From Engraulis encrasicolus (Eukaryota; Chordata; Actinopteri; Clupeiformes; Engraulidae): a stretch of 64,000 nucleotides of DNA. The stretch covers positions 48,632,042 through 48,696,041 of the forward strand of contig NC_085869.1 of NCBI RefSeq assembly GCF_034702125.1. Reading direction: 5' to 3'. Of the stretch, positions 1-11,440 are shown one piece after another. The notes under the pieces are model-generated. The model did not search any database. It worked only from the letters and a program-made list of their open reading frames with translations, and was not told the DNA's origin. The position numbers and the translations under genes are program-made. Positions within the stretch are counted from its first letter, which is position 1. Every line of letters starts with the position of its first letter.

Positions 1-774
1 TACACAACAGGATGTTGTTTTGTTATATGATGAGCATCATAGACTAAATGATTTAGCTTATGAGGACACTGCACCATTACTGGAAGTAGGCTCATTTAAC
101 ACCTCCCCTTGAGTGGAATAATTGAGTTGTACCGTTCTCCTCTACTTCCAGCTGTTCTCTGAGTCTGGCAGCACAAATTTCACCTCCAAGCTAGCATACA
201 TAATTTAATCATATGGGACCAGCTAGAAGCTAGCTGCCCTCTTGCCATCTAATGATAATTGCTAGCTTGGAACTGGAAGTAACACCACCACACTATGAAC
301 ATCGTCGGAAGAACAGGAGAAAGGTAAATCTGCAGTATTTAACTCAAGGGAAGGTGTAAAATGAGCTCATTTCCAGAAATATCTGGATAGCGGTATCACT
401 TTAAAAGCAGAACTTTTAAGTCCTGTATTGGGCCGTGATCGCACTGGACGCGGATTTTACAGTAAAAGGCGGATGTGTTCTATTGTTTGTTAATGAAAAT
501 GAGAGGATTTCGCATCGAATATCAGCGCAAGGTGGATTGCGGAATTTCCTCCACTCCGCGCCTGGCAGATCGAGTTGAAAAAAGCTCAACTCAAGGCGGC
601 AAATCCGCATGACATCATGGTCTGATTTCCAAATGTTTGATAGGAGACCGTTATAAACTTTCATGTCAGATTCACGATCCAGCGTTAGGAAAGCAAGAGA
701 AGAGCTCGTCTTCTATCCATTTTATATATATTTATTACACAGATTTACAAAGCATTTTGTGTATGTTTCCACAC
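1..774. other. No gene recognised
   Basis: I see no exon, RNA gene or complete transposon here. Short open frames exist but have no recognisable domain or splice context. It is AT-rich unique-looking sequence that ends at the target site of the hAT element to its right. Confidence 0.4.
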
Positions 775-782
775 TATACAAA

Positions 783-2022
783 TAGGGCTGGGCGGTTTTG
801 GAAAAAAATAGCATCACGGTTTTCTTGATGAAAATTGATATCACGGTTTTCTGCACGGTTTTTTGATAGGCCTATGCGACGATTTCCCCCCAAATCTTAA
901 TCTTTCTGAGGAAAAGACTGAAAGTAAATGTTAAAATGAGATAAAATCATATTCTCCATTTATATTTTTTCATTTTTTCATTTCAATAATATTTTCTATA
1001 ATTTATAGTTTACATTTCCCTATCCAACAAAGTCTCAAATTAGAGAAAATGCAGCATTTCATAAAATAGCCTAAAATCTTGACCAGGGTGCCATAGATTT
1101 TTCAAGTAAGAAGGGATAAATGATTAGAAGCAGCTGTTTGTTTTGTCAAGACAGCCCAAAACAGCTTATTTCATTCTACACCTGGCAACACTAATTGCTT
1201 ATTTGTCGTTCTACACCTGGCAACACATCCGGCGTGTTGCGCTGCCGCAGGACTAGCGAGTAAACAACAGTGGGACAGAAACGAAACAGACTGAAGACAG
1301 ACACGGAAAACAAACGGATTTACTTGACATTGTGTGCATATTGTCTTTGAATTGAAGTCCAAATCCAACGTAGAAGGTATTTTGTCCGGTAGTTTGTGTC
1401 ATATTGCGATGTGTTTCGCTCCTATTTTGCCCCCAAATCATTTCAAACAAATAGCAATGTAGCAGTGTATCTTGTCTGCCCATTGCATTTGAAAGCTAGG
1501 CTACTTTAGCTAACAGAGATTTCCGTCTCTGATCTTAACAGCAGTGCTGCACACACAGTTGGGATGGTAATTAAATACAGTTAAGAATCAGATAACTGTT
1601 GTAGCCCGTTAACATAGCACCACATAGAATTGCCTTTTATTTAACTTTGTGAGATCAAAGGTAGGCTAAATTAATTGAAATGTTTGTCATGATTCATCCA
1701 TGCCATGTGTGTTCATCATGTTTCATTCTCACAAGCCTCTAGTGCGATTAACCAATTATTTTATTAGTTCAATCAACATCTTACATTGTGGTGACATGCC
1801 CTAGTAGAACAGCAACAACAGTGGACTTAGCAGAGTTGAAATGAAGTGTCAGAGACTTATGAATTAGAAGAATCTTTGGAAGTATGACACGGAGTATGAA
1901 GCTCACGCACATAACATAGTAGGCTATAAACAACAACAACAAAACCGTCTCTCATCAAAAAGAGAACCTTGTGTAGTGTAAACCGAGATCACGGTTTTTT
2001 AACGGTATACCGCCCAGCTCTA
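783..2022. mobile_element. Non-autonomous hAT-type element (1.24 kb)
   Basis: The ends form 14-bp terminal inverted repeats with one mismatch (TAGGGCTGGGCGGT at the left, the complement of TAGAGCTGGGCGGT at the right). The element is flanked by a perfect 8-bp target duplication, TATACAAA, at 775-782 and 2023-2030. The 8-bp duplication places it in the hAT superfamily. Subterminal 'cacggtttt' motifs recur at both ends. I see no transposase frame, so it would depend on a transposase supplied in trans. It lies in the stretch to the left of the orphan crystallin exon 1. Confidence 0.88.
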
Positions 2023-2129
2023 TATACAAATGACACAACACCATCGAGTACGTTGCGAGTGACAGTTCAGCCGTTACAACGTTGCCTGGTCAACGCCTTC
2101 GAATGAGCACTCGGTGTGATCACTACAGA

Positions 2130-3902
2130 CAGGGGCGCCGCTAGGGGGGGAAAGGTGGTACTGATTCTAAAGGCCCGGCCCAACGCAGCACGGCCCTCGG
2201 CCCGCGGATGGGATAATAAAATATTAATAATATATTCTTGCTTTTTTTTTAAGAAATGTATAATTACAAAGAGATAGTCATTGTAAATAAGATTAATAAA
2301 CACACAACTGTCGATTCCCATAACGTTTTCGACAGTTCTTTCATATATTGTCATTTACCCTTCCCCCTGAGCTCTTGCGAAATGGTGCGGTCCAATCTGG
2401 CGCAAGGCGTTGAATCGGACAGCATCCGAAAAATGCTGGCAGCAGGTGTACAGAGCGACTGAGGTCTTAGGCGTGGGCTAACCCATAGAATGTTAGTAAT
2501 ATATAATCTATGTGTTAATCACATGACGGTGAGCTGGTGGTGGCAGTGAAGGCAGGTTGGCAAAAACTTAAGGAAAGACGGGAGAAAGAGGAGAGGGCCA
2601 GAAGAGGCAGTCAATTCAAATGTTCTCCAAGAAAGAAGGTATGGTCACTCAATGACATTTTCAAACGCTATCAGATGGTAAGAATCCTTGGATTAGCCTC
2701 CAAGAGAGCACGTTAGCACATTTCCTAGGCCTATTGAAAAACTCCACCTTTATTGTCACCGCACACAAACGGAAAAAGTGGATGAACGTCCGTGATAAAC
2801 TATGAGCCTCGTGGGGATTAAGTGAAATCTTAACCACAGAGTGGTGGACAAATGTGAAAGCAACCGACAGCATCAGTTGAAACTAATGTGCGAGAAATTA
2901 ACGCAGATTTGACAAACAACCTGTAGCCTACGTTGGGGATGCTGCCATCCATCATCCATTGAAGTATCATGTTTGCGCAGGAGAGCGGTGCTTTTTACAA
3001 TCGGTGCCTATTTTACAATTATCCCTCACACTGCAACAACACGAAGAAGCCTAATGGCTAGGACAAGAGATTGTTTTGTTCTCATAATATCACTAAGAGT
3101 TTTACCCTTGGCACGAAATGAATGCTTATCGGACGTCTAAATTAGACTAATGTCAGCGTGGTGCTGATAGACAGCGCGCCATTTCAAACTCGTCAATCTG
3201 GTCACGGCAGTCATGGGTGAGCGGTTAGGGCGTCAGACTTGCATCCCAGAGGTTGCCGGTTCGACTCCCGACCCGCCAGGTTGGTGGGGGGAGTAATCAA
3301 CCAGTGCTCTCCCCCATCCTCCTCCATGACTGAGGTACCCTGAGCATGGTACCGTCCCACCGCACTGCTCCCCATGGGGCGCCATTGAGGGCTGCCCCAT
3401 TGCACGGGTGAGGCATAAATGCAATTTCGTTGTGTGCAGTGTTCACTTGTGTGCTGTGGAGTGCTGTGTCACAATGACAATGGGAGTTGGAGTTTCCCAA
3501 TGGGCTTTCACTTTCACTTTTCACTTTTCTTTCACGTTCGGTTTAAGTCCGACAGAAAACTTGGATGCAGAAAATGAACAGCGATTTGACGAGACAGTTG
3601 CAGGTTAGATATTGCCGGCCCGTCACTAAAGCATTTTGGATGATCTGCGCATTGCACAGCCTATGGTTACCTGACTGACACCGACTACCAATAAGCTCTG
3701 TGAGTGCAATGGAATTGCGTCGCGGACCCAAGCGGCAATACTAACCACATGGAGTAGGCGCAAAGACAGGAAAAGGAAAACGTTGAGTAGGCCTAAGATA
3801 TCTGCGCAATTTTAATTGTTAGTGAAAATGATATTGGAATGGGGGGGATAGGCCCAAAATTATAATCTTTCATACGGCCCAAAAATCCTGGCGGCGCCCC
3901 TG
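2130..3902. mobile_element. Non-autonomous hAT-type element (1.77 kb) with nested SINE
   Basis: The termini are CAGGGGCGCCGCTAGG and CCTGGCGGCGCCCCTG, which are near-perfect inverted repeats. The flanking 8-bp duplication is ACTACAGA at 2122-2129 and 3903-3910. No transposase frame survives. A SINE at 3206-3525 sits inside it, so the SINE is the younger insertion. Confidence 0.9.
3206..3525 (+). repeat. tRNA-headed SINE, copy 1 (320 bp)
   Basis: The 5' part looks tRNA-derived: 'gtgagcggttagg' resembles a pol III A box and 'ggttcgactcc' is a near-canonical B box. A non-tRNA body follows and the end is CT-rich ('tttcactttcacttttcact'). It matches the copy at 20201-20520 over all 320 bp with only about three substitutions by eye, which implies recent retroposition. 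It encodes no protein and would need a partner LINE for mobility. Confidence 0.85.
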
Positions 3903-4258
3903 ACTACAGATAATGGACGCGCATCGCGGACTGTAAGCAGAAATATGCGTCCCGTGTGATCGTCGCCTTACTGATCAAAAATATGTACGCCTACTTTGTC
4001 ACTGGCTGTTGTCCATATGAAGCTTGATATTATTTATATTTAGTCACCGCCAACATCCCTAATCCCCCATTGTCCCTTAGCATCACTCATACAAAGGCAA
4101 TATTTACAGCAAAGAAAAACATGTTAATATGTCATATATCATATACTATATATACATGTGTGTGTAAAGATATACAGTATAGTATATATTTTTTAAAGCA
4201 GGTGAATGGGTTAACAACTAAAATCTGTCATTTACTGCTCTGAAGTACAGTATCTTAC

Positions 4259-4273
4259 CCTGCCCATGGTCAT
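4259..4273 (-). pseudogene. Orphan gamma-M crystallin exon 1 (relic, or 5' end of a gene leaving the window)
   Basis: On the minus strand the sequence reads ATG ACC ATG GGC AGG followed by the donor GTAAGATAC. This is the same exon-1/donor arrangement as the six intact crystallin genes, with ATG-ACC-ATG instead of ATG-ATG. A TATA box and a recognisable crystallin upstream module lie directly upstream at 4327-4440. No exon 2 or exon 3 is present between here and position 1. If the two hAT insertions (about 3.0 kb) are removed, only about 1.25 kb remains to the window edge, so the exons might still lie just outside. The Maf site is mutated and closer to the TATA box than in intact genes, which favours decay. 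Alternative: a gene with a very long intron 1. Confidence 0.7.
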
Positions 4274-4326
4274 GGCTGGTTGCGTGTCAGAGCTGGCTTG
4301 CTGCCATAACATGCCTATGAGACCAT

Positions 4327-4440
4327 TTTATACTTAACATGACCTGGCCTTGTTTCAAAACCCTGTGTCGTCAGCCCAAACATGTTGTAAAGGCACTGTT
4401 TTTGAAAGCAGAATGAAAAAAGGTCATTATTTTGTGTTGA
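4327..4440 (-). promoter_or_regulatory. Degraded crystallin promoter of the orphan exon 1
   Basis: TATAAA is at 4327-4332 (written tttata on the plus strand). A 'cttgtttcaaaaccctgtgtcgtcag' segment follows at about 4349-4374, and then the same distal block found at the intact genes ('catgttgtaaaggcactgttt', 'gaaagcagaa'). The Maf core has changed from TGATGACTCAG to TGACGACACAG. Its distance to the TATA box is about 30 bp, against 45-51 bp elsewhere. Confidence 0.7.
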
Positions 4441-4808
4441 GTGCTGTTAGAAATAATTGCATTTTTCTATATTGTTTGGTGGCACACTGGAGAATATTCC
4501 CCTAACAAAGAGCTGTTTGTATGGAAGCCGTTACAACTGTATTTGATTCCTGTACATGGATGTACAGAAAGTCACATGATCAGACTCTGTTCATTTGCAC
4601 TTTGTGTACTTGTAGTGATTTGTGTAGATATCATCCATGGTTAGTATTATTATGGTTTCTACACAATGTGAATTACCAAAGATTGTGTATGAACACCCAG
4701 AATAGTTAGCAAAATAGGACAATTGTGGATTCAGGCATTGACGCAGGGATAAAAACACAGTACTGTGTGTTTGGACATGTGTGTGATGCAATTAAGAATA
4801 TCACAAAT

Positions 4809-5869
4809 TAGGCCCGTAACGGTGCACTGTATTCATACTGAACCGAACCGAAATGACCTTCGGTACGGTATGTTAGGCCTATATGTTTATGTTTTTACCG
4901 CCTGTTGCCCCTACACCAGCAGGAGGACCTGTGCGCGATTGGAGGAGTAGCTTAGTGGAAAAGTGTACTGCTAGCAACCAGCAAGAGCTTGAAGTAGGCT
5001 ATGGTTCCCTCTCACTGCAGTTTGGGAAATCTTGGTGACTTGCAATGTGCCAAATCGCTTTCAGACGACATGCAGCGGTCAAACGAGGTTGGGGTAAATA
5101 TCCCACCTTCCAGCGAATACGCAATATAAGCAGGGTGCACAGCAATGTCTTGTGCGGGGAAATAGAGGATTGTACTTTGTGAGAACTTTTGAAAGTGCTA
5201 TTACTTACACTGATGAAATGTCCGCCCCAAAGAAGCAGTTTTCACTGCAATATCCGTGTATTATCAATAAATCCATTTGACAACGTCTTGAATTGATAAT
5301 TGAGCTTTAATCTTCAGCTGAACAGTTTCAAAACACACATGAACTAATTAAAATAGAAACTAGTGACATAAAAAGGTCCACATGTCTTCCGGAGTAGAGA
5401 GAGAAGACGTTTGTTTTCCACAAGCTGAGAGAAACGCAAGTGGAGTCTAGAGTCGCTATGGAAACCGAGTTTGCTTCTTTCTTAAAGCTATGAATTCTAA
5501 TTCTGTTAATTTCCCTACATAACATGAATCATTTTAAACATTTTGAAAGGTTTTGTTTAGCCTACTGTTTATAATTAATTCATTAAAATGTAAGAAATGA
5601 AACTAAGAATAAATTAAAATCCACAGGAAAATAGCCCTAGGGCTAGTGTTTAAAAAATAGTTTAGCTTATTAATAAAATGCAGCCCTTTGAATGTTTTTT
5701 TTAATTGGTCATTTTGACCATTTGTGGTGCAACTAACCACGCACTGAGGAAGAAAATGGTTTTGCATTTTTTTTTTTTACTATATACTGTACCGAAAACG
5801 TACCGAACCATCACCCCAGAAACCAAGGTACGTACCGAACCGTGATTTTTGTGTACCGTTACACCCCTA
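4809..5869. mobile_element. Non-autonomous hAT-type element (1.06 kb)
   Basis: The ends are TAGGCCCGTAACGGT and, inverted, TAGGGGTGTAACGGT (12 of 15 matching). The 8-bp target duplication is TCACAAAT at 4801-4808 and 5870-5877. Repeated 'accgaacc' and 'ggtacggta' subterminal motifs occur at both ends. No transposase frame is seen. Confidence 0.85.
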
Positions 5870-5877
5870 TCACAAAT

Positions 5878-6872
5878 CATATATACTGTTTTATATCAAA
5901 AATCACTGTGTACATACAAAGGCGTCATGGACTATAAACAGAAGAAAAGGGGGAATTGGGTCCTCATTACATTGTATGGAGAGGGATTGACCTTTCAAAT
6001 GACATTGTCCTTAGCCTGGCAAAATTTGTCATCGGCCCTGCCTCTGCATGCTAATCATACTCTGAGAGTTGACTTTTTTGTTTTGGATAATTTCCTCTGA
6101 CTCCTTGATTGACTCTGGCAAGGAAAATGTCTGTCCTGCGTGCCTCAAGGGATACTTCTTAGTTTCTTATCACAGACAGCCATGTTCAGTCTTCAGTGGG
6201 CATAACTACCTTGCAATTCATTGTTATACCGTAGCCTTTCACAGAACGATCTACCACCTGGGCCTCTCTAACTACAACTACAACTTCACAGGAGTTCTGA
6301 TTAAGTGTCCATTTACATTTAAGCGGTAATGTGGAGAACACAAAACATTTTTGTAGATGTCCATATCTTAACAGTATACGGCAGTGGTCACAAATCTTTT
6401 TATGCCGGAGATCCTTAACCTCTGCCTAGATGGCAAGCAAGATCTACCTCTTTTAGCCTTGACAGAAATACAAAACCCATTCAAGACTGTTTCACGCTGA
6501 GGCTTTCAATTTAGCCTTATTTTAATTTAATAAGATTATTATCAATATCTGTATAGCCTACTAGTAACTAGTAATTGTATTGCAATGGGAGTCAATGTGA
6601 TGGCTATGATGACTGAATATAATCATGTAGGCTACTGTATTGGCCCTAATATAAGAAGACCCTGAATAAGATCACTATGTTTTCATTGCATAGACACGAA
6701 AGGAAAAAAAAACCTACTTGCCCTAGCAGATGAATAGTCTACACGAAAGTCGTGTAGGTAAGACTATTCATCATAGAGAGGAAACACTTTACTATACTCA
6801 ACATGTTTAATGCACATGATGCAGAGGTAAAGACAGCTGTTGAGAAGACAGGCAAGGACTTCTAAATATATA
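5878..6872. other. No gene recognised
   Basis: Two short open frames here have no domain or splice context. A strong hairpin sits at about 6729-6772 ('gatgaatagtct...agactattcatc'). Otherwise I see only AT-rich, repeat-like sequence. Confidence 0.4.
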
Positions 6873-6880
6873 CTGTATAT

Positions 6881-8056
6881 CAGGGGTGCTCAGACTTTTT
6901 CAACATGCGAGCTACTTATTGAAATGGGTGTGTGGAAGTGATCTACTGGGTGTTCGGGTGTTTTAAAATACAGCTGTTACTAATGCAATTTTAACACCAT
7001 ATGAAAATGTATTTGTATGAATACACATCAACAATGAAAGGTGAATCAGTGGTGAATAACAGCCTCAAACAGACCTTATTTAGGCCTAGGCCTACTGTAA
7101 ATTACGCCTGTTTTTGATCACAAAGGGAGACCATAGTAGGCAATCAAGTTTATGATAAATTTAATTTTCATAAATTAATGAAGACTGTTATTGATGTGCC
7201 CTCTTGGTTTCTGGACAGATTTTATGTGATCCGTTTTTTAACTTTAATATGAGTGCAGAGCGATTTTCTCCCTCCCTGAAGTGTTATTTCATGTGTGCAT
7301 GCTTGGGGTCACCTATTTGAAGTGATGTTGGTTTGGGATTTCATGGAGAACTTTTTTAATGCCGCTGTGAGAAGTAAACAGAACAGCGGTTTGCGGGCGT
7401 TTGGCGTTTTCACGTGGATTGTCTTCGTGGACGTTACAGACATCCCTAGTTCCAAAAAATAAACAAGGAGACATCTACTGAATGGACCGAAAAGCGCGCT
7501 CTCTGTCTAGCGGCCGCGCTGAACAGACCATTTGAAAAGACGCGCCTGCACTCAGGTTAAACAGGCACACAACATTCACTCTCCCCTCGCACGTGTGCCT
7601 ATGAAATCTAATCGAAGTAGCCAACTCCACGCTCAATGCGGGAGTTGCATCTTGTCTGCACTTCTCAGAGCATTGTTTAAAAGGGGGGGAAAAGCAGGGA
7701 ATTGCCGGTGTTCGATCTGTTGTTTTCATCTCTGGCTGTTTCTTTTGAGCGGTGACGCTGCCTGTACTAACTGAACATATAGCGCACGGTATCGGCAAAC
7801 GTCTCGTGCCGTCCTATTTTTGTGCTCCGATGTTATGACTTATTAAGAGTTTGAGTGTGGCGCTTGACAGTTATCCTCCTTATCTGAAGACGCCGTTGTG
7901 TTTATAAGCTATTTACAGTGTAGACGCCTGGAGTTAGCCTGTCAGATTCTGGGTATCCCTGGGAAACTTTTTTTTTAAAAAGTGTCCTCCTACCATCTAC
8001 CAATACTGCCTCCGCGATCGACTGGTCGATCGCGATCGACCTATTGAGCACCCCTG
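6881..8056. mobile_element. Non-autonomous hAT-type element (1.18 kb)
   Basis: The termini CAGGGGTGCTCAG and TGAGCACCCCTG are inverted repeats. The 8-bp duplication CTGTATAT lies at 6873-6880 and 8057-8064. The right part carries a small palindromic run of 'gatcgac' near 8017-8040. No transposase frame is seen. Confidence 0.88.
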
Positions 8057-8074
8057 CTGTATATATTTTCAACT

Positions 8075-8220
8075 TTATTTAGACAGGACAGTGAATAGTG
8101 GGTTTGAATGCGAGTGGGAGAGAGAGACAGGGGAGGATCGGGAATCGAAATCGGGTCTCCTTTGTAACAGTGCAGTGCCCTACCGTTTCTTCCACGGAGG
8201 GGGCGACAGGCCAGCTCTTC
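8075..8220 (-). repeat. Diverged minus-strand SINE-like fragment
   Basis: Read on the minus strand, this resembles the body of the SINE at 31498-31691: a B-box-like region, 'gatcctcccctgtctctctctcccact', and a tail with 'cactgtcctgtctaaataaag'. It is diverged and incomplete at the head. Confidence 0.5.
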
Positions 8221-9210
8221 TAAGTGACAGGACAGCTCATTGATGAAGTACCAGTCCACTTAGCACCTAGCTATCTGGCATGTAAACTGCATCGATAAGT
8301 AGGACGCTCACACACGCTCACACAGCCCATAGCCTCCCATGACAAAATGGTCATGAAAATGCAAAATTAAAAGATCAAACTTTTGTGTTTTTGCTTTAGA
8401 TGATAAACGTACCTTTAGGTGACTTGCTAACTTATAGTGAGAATACTAACTTACAGGGGAATGCTGTTCATTGACTTTAGCTCAGCATTCAATACCATCA
8501 TAAACCAACAGCGGATATGCAAACTGGACAAATTGTGCCTCAGCACCTCCTACTGCAACTGGCTGCTGGACTTCCTATACCAGAGACCACAGGCAGTGCA
8601 ACGGAGACGAGAAGCACTACAGGACAGAGGTGGACAACCTGGCCAGATGGTGCAGCGACAACAACCTCCTGCCAAACGTCAGCAAGACAAAGGAGATCGT
8701 GGTCAACTTCCAGAGGGGCCACAGACAACACTTGCCACTGACCATCGATGGTGCTGTTGTGGAGAGAGTGAGCAGCACAAAATTCTTTGGAGTGCCCATC
8801 AGTGAAGACTTCTCCTGGACCTCCAACACAGCATCACTGGCCAAGAAAGCCCAGCAACACCTCTACATCCTGCGCAAACCGAGGCATGCCAGTGCCCCAC
8901 CAGCCATCATGACCACCTTCTACAGGGGGACCATTGAGAGCATCCTTATCAGCTGCATCACCGTATGAGGTGGAAGCTGCACTGACTACAACAGGAAAGC
9001 CCTGAAGCAGTGGATTCAGCTGGGAAGATCATCAATGCACCCCTCCCCTCCCTGCAAGACATCTACACCTCACCTGCACAGTCCTCACAATCGTGAGCAA
9101 TCTGACCCACCCAGCCTCCTGCCCTCTGGGAAGAGGTACAGAAGCCTACGTTCCAGAACCACCAGACTCACAACAAATTTTATACACCAGGCCATCAGGA
9201 TGCTGAACTC

Positions 9211-9212
<2 letters not shown>

Positions 9213-9295
<83 letters not shown>
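9213..9295. repeat. (CA)n microsatellite
   Basis: This is an uninterrupted CA dinucleotide run of about 83 bp, embedded in the 3' part of the LINE copy. Confidence 0.95.
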
Positions 9296-9338
9296 AATGG
9301 ATCTGCACTGTGACTGCACCTGCACTACACCACAAGAG

Positions 9339-9370
9339 CACACACACACACACACACACACACTCACGCA

Positions 9371-9452
<82 letters not shown>
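9339..9452. repeat. (CA)n microsatellite, interrupted
   Basis: A CA run of about 114 bp, interrupted by 'ctcacgcacgcg' near 9361-9373. It follows the first array after a 40-bp spacer. Confidence 0.95.
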
Positions 9453-9453
<1 letters not shown>

Positions 9454-10497
9454 CACTAACAAGAACTGCCTAGATCCTGCAACACACAAAGCACCAGCGC
9501 TGCACATTACTCTTTCCCTTAAACTGCACTATGTGACTTTGCACCTTCCTGCACTAACTCACTTGAATATTAAGACAATACAACATGCTACTTACAATTC
9601 TGCTTCTCTAATCTTACCACTTTTGTATATAACTATTATTATTATTTACTGTTATTATTGCTACTGTCACTGTTATTATTGTCTTATTGATGTAATGTCT
9701 TCCATTCTATTTGTATCCTACCTTTTTGTCTACATGTTAAATGTTCAATGTTAAATGTTCATTTGTATTTATTTTTCATCACTTACTGTTACCTGTCCTG
9801 TCTTGCACTTTATGTCAGTCTGTAAAATGTCAGTCCTGTGTATGTCTATGTCTTGGCATGGTATTTATTGTTTCATTTTCCTTGTATGACTTGTGCATAT
9901 GAAGAAAGTGACAATAGAAGCTGACTTGACTTGACTTACTGTATGTTCCATATCCATCTAAGATGGCCTTGTGCCACCCTTGAAACCCCAACCTTACCTC
10001 ACATCATTAAAATCGGAAGACAAGCCAGTCTTTTTGTAATGTACATAACATATCGTTGTTTTGAGGCGTAGGGTATCTACCATTCTACATTTTGTTATAG
10101 CTTGAACCTACTACACTCGCTTCCCTGAGCACCCAAGTCATAACACCTCTGTAACCAAGGTGTAACTGAGCTGTCAAGCTCCAGTTTCTTAGCTAGCGTC
10201 AGGAACAGACAGATATGTTAGCAAATGAACTTAGAAGTAAGGCTGTTGATCTTCAAAATTAAGAAGTGTAGCCCTTTCCCTAGCACTTTACTCCTTCTCC
10301 TTTTTCTGTGGTATTTAGAGGAGTTTTGCATTCAATGTGATCTACTGCAATCTACAGCGCTAAGGGAATTCATTCTCAACCTCTGCTGGTCTCCTAAAGC
10401 AGTGAGCACCTTACGTCACATGGATCCCAGAAAAGTAGTCTCATGAATCGTCACTAGCTCATCAATCGTTTGCACACTGTTAAGCCAACCATAGATA

Positions 10498-10790
10498 CAC
10501 ACTCTTTGCGTAATAACTTGCTCTGCTTACACTGCTCAGTCTACCACTGCTCAATTTACCATCTTTGTATAATAACTTGCTGTGCCTTTACACTGCTCAG
10601 TCTACCATACCGTAGATATACACTCTTTGTCTAATAACTTGTTCTGCCTTTGCACTGCTCAGCCTACCACCTTTATGTAATAACTCGCTTTGCCTTCACA
10701 GCGCTCAGCCTAGCATCCATACACACTCTTTGTCTAGTAATTTGCTCAGCCTTTACACAGCTCAGCCTACCACAAATATACACTGGTGAC
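10498..10790. repeat. Degenerate minisatellite, about 60-bp unit
   Basis: About five imperfect copies of a unit containing 'cactctttgtctaataacttg', 'tctgcctttacactgctcag' and 'cctacca' follow one another. Divergence between units suggests an old array. Confidence 0.7.
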
Positions 10791-10852
10791 ACTTTAGGAT
10801 AGGGTTCACATGCTGGCCACTAATACATGCCTAATGACTGTATATGACATAC

Positions 10853-11012
10853 GCCTCTTTTCCACTGCCGTTTTTCTGGTAGCGCTACTCAGACGCCACT
10901 TTTTGGTATTCGATTGAGCTGTGTTGTGCCCAATCGAAAATCAAACAGTGACGGCCGAGTCGCGCTGTGTCGAGCTGTAGGCCTACCAGAAAAACGGCAG
11001 TGGAAAAGGGGC
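10853..11012. mobile_element. 160-bp MITE
   Basis: Terminal inverted repeats of nearly 30 bp are visible (GCCTCTTTTCCACTGCCGTT at the left, its near-complement ending in CAGTGGAAAAGGGGC at the right). I could not find a clean target duplication, so the superfamily is open. Confidence 0.7.
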
Positions 11013-11407
11013 ATTAGACGTGTCAAGGGCCTAGGTCCTTATTATGATGATGGTCCTTTTTATTATTATTGTATATTGGGTAAAGGCCTTATTGACTGAG
11101 AACAAGACATTTGTGAATACATGCATAACAAATTATTGACTTTGCTTAATGTGTGTCTTATAAGGCGCTGATACTTGTGTAAGACAATTAGGAATGTGTC
11201 TAGTATGTGAGCCTTGCAATATAGTTACCCACTCTTTGTCTCGCTAGCACCAACCAATTTTAAGCTGAATACTGCATTAATGTATATAGCAGATAATTAG
11301 TGTGCATGGATTGACTTGTATTTAGATGGTGGGACAGGAACTCGATGTGCAATTTTGTTTATGTTACATGGAATTCATACCATAGGCTGTTTTCACATTG
11401 ACATGGC
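11013..11407. other. No gene recognised; 3' flank of gM-1
   Basis: AT-rich sequence between a MITE and the polyadenylation signal of the first crystallin gene. I see no supported feature. Confidence 0.4.
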
Positions 11408-11413
11408 TTTATT
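11408..11413 (-). terminator. Polyadenylation signal of gM-1
   Basis: AATAAA on the minus strand, 27 bp past the stop codon. Confidence 0.8.
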
Positions 11414-11440
11414 CAAATAATTTGACATTTCAGGTAGATC

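Larger units (their letters stand above)
8430..9950 (+). mobile_element. 5'-truncated, internally deleted LINE (non-LTR retrotransposon)
   Basis: Translated pieces show LINE reverse transcriptase: an '[12 protein letters not shown]' block near 8465-8500, then a jump to '[19 protein letters not shown]' near 8636, followed by '[18 protein letters not shown]' and the C-terminal '[16 protein letters not shown]' near 9110. The segment carrying the catalytic YADD motif is missing, and frameshifts and stops break the frame. The 3' UTR runs through two CA arrays and ends in TGACTTGACTTGACTTA near 9945. It is a dead copy. A related reverse transcriptase fragment lies at 24290-25130. Confidence 0.8.

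Noticed and set aside
3220..3290. Functional tRNA gene in the head of the SINE
   Set aside because: The same 320-bp unit is repeated elsewhere with a non-tRNA body, and the cloverleaf is not maintained.
9085..9451. Long open frames with alternating Val-Cys or Thr-His repeats
   Set aside because: They are translations of CA/GT microsatellites, not genes.
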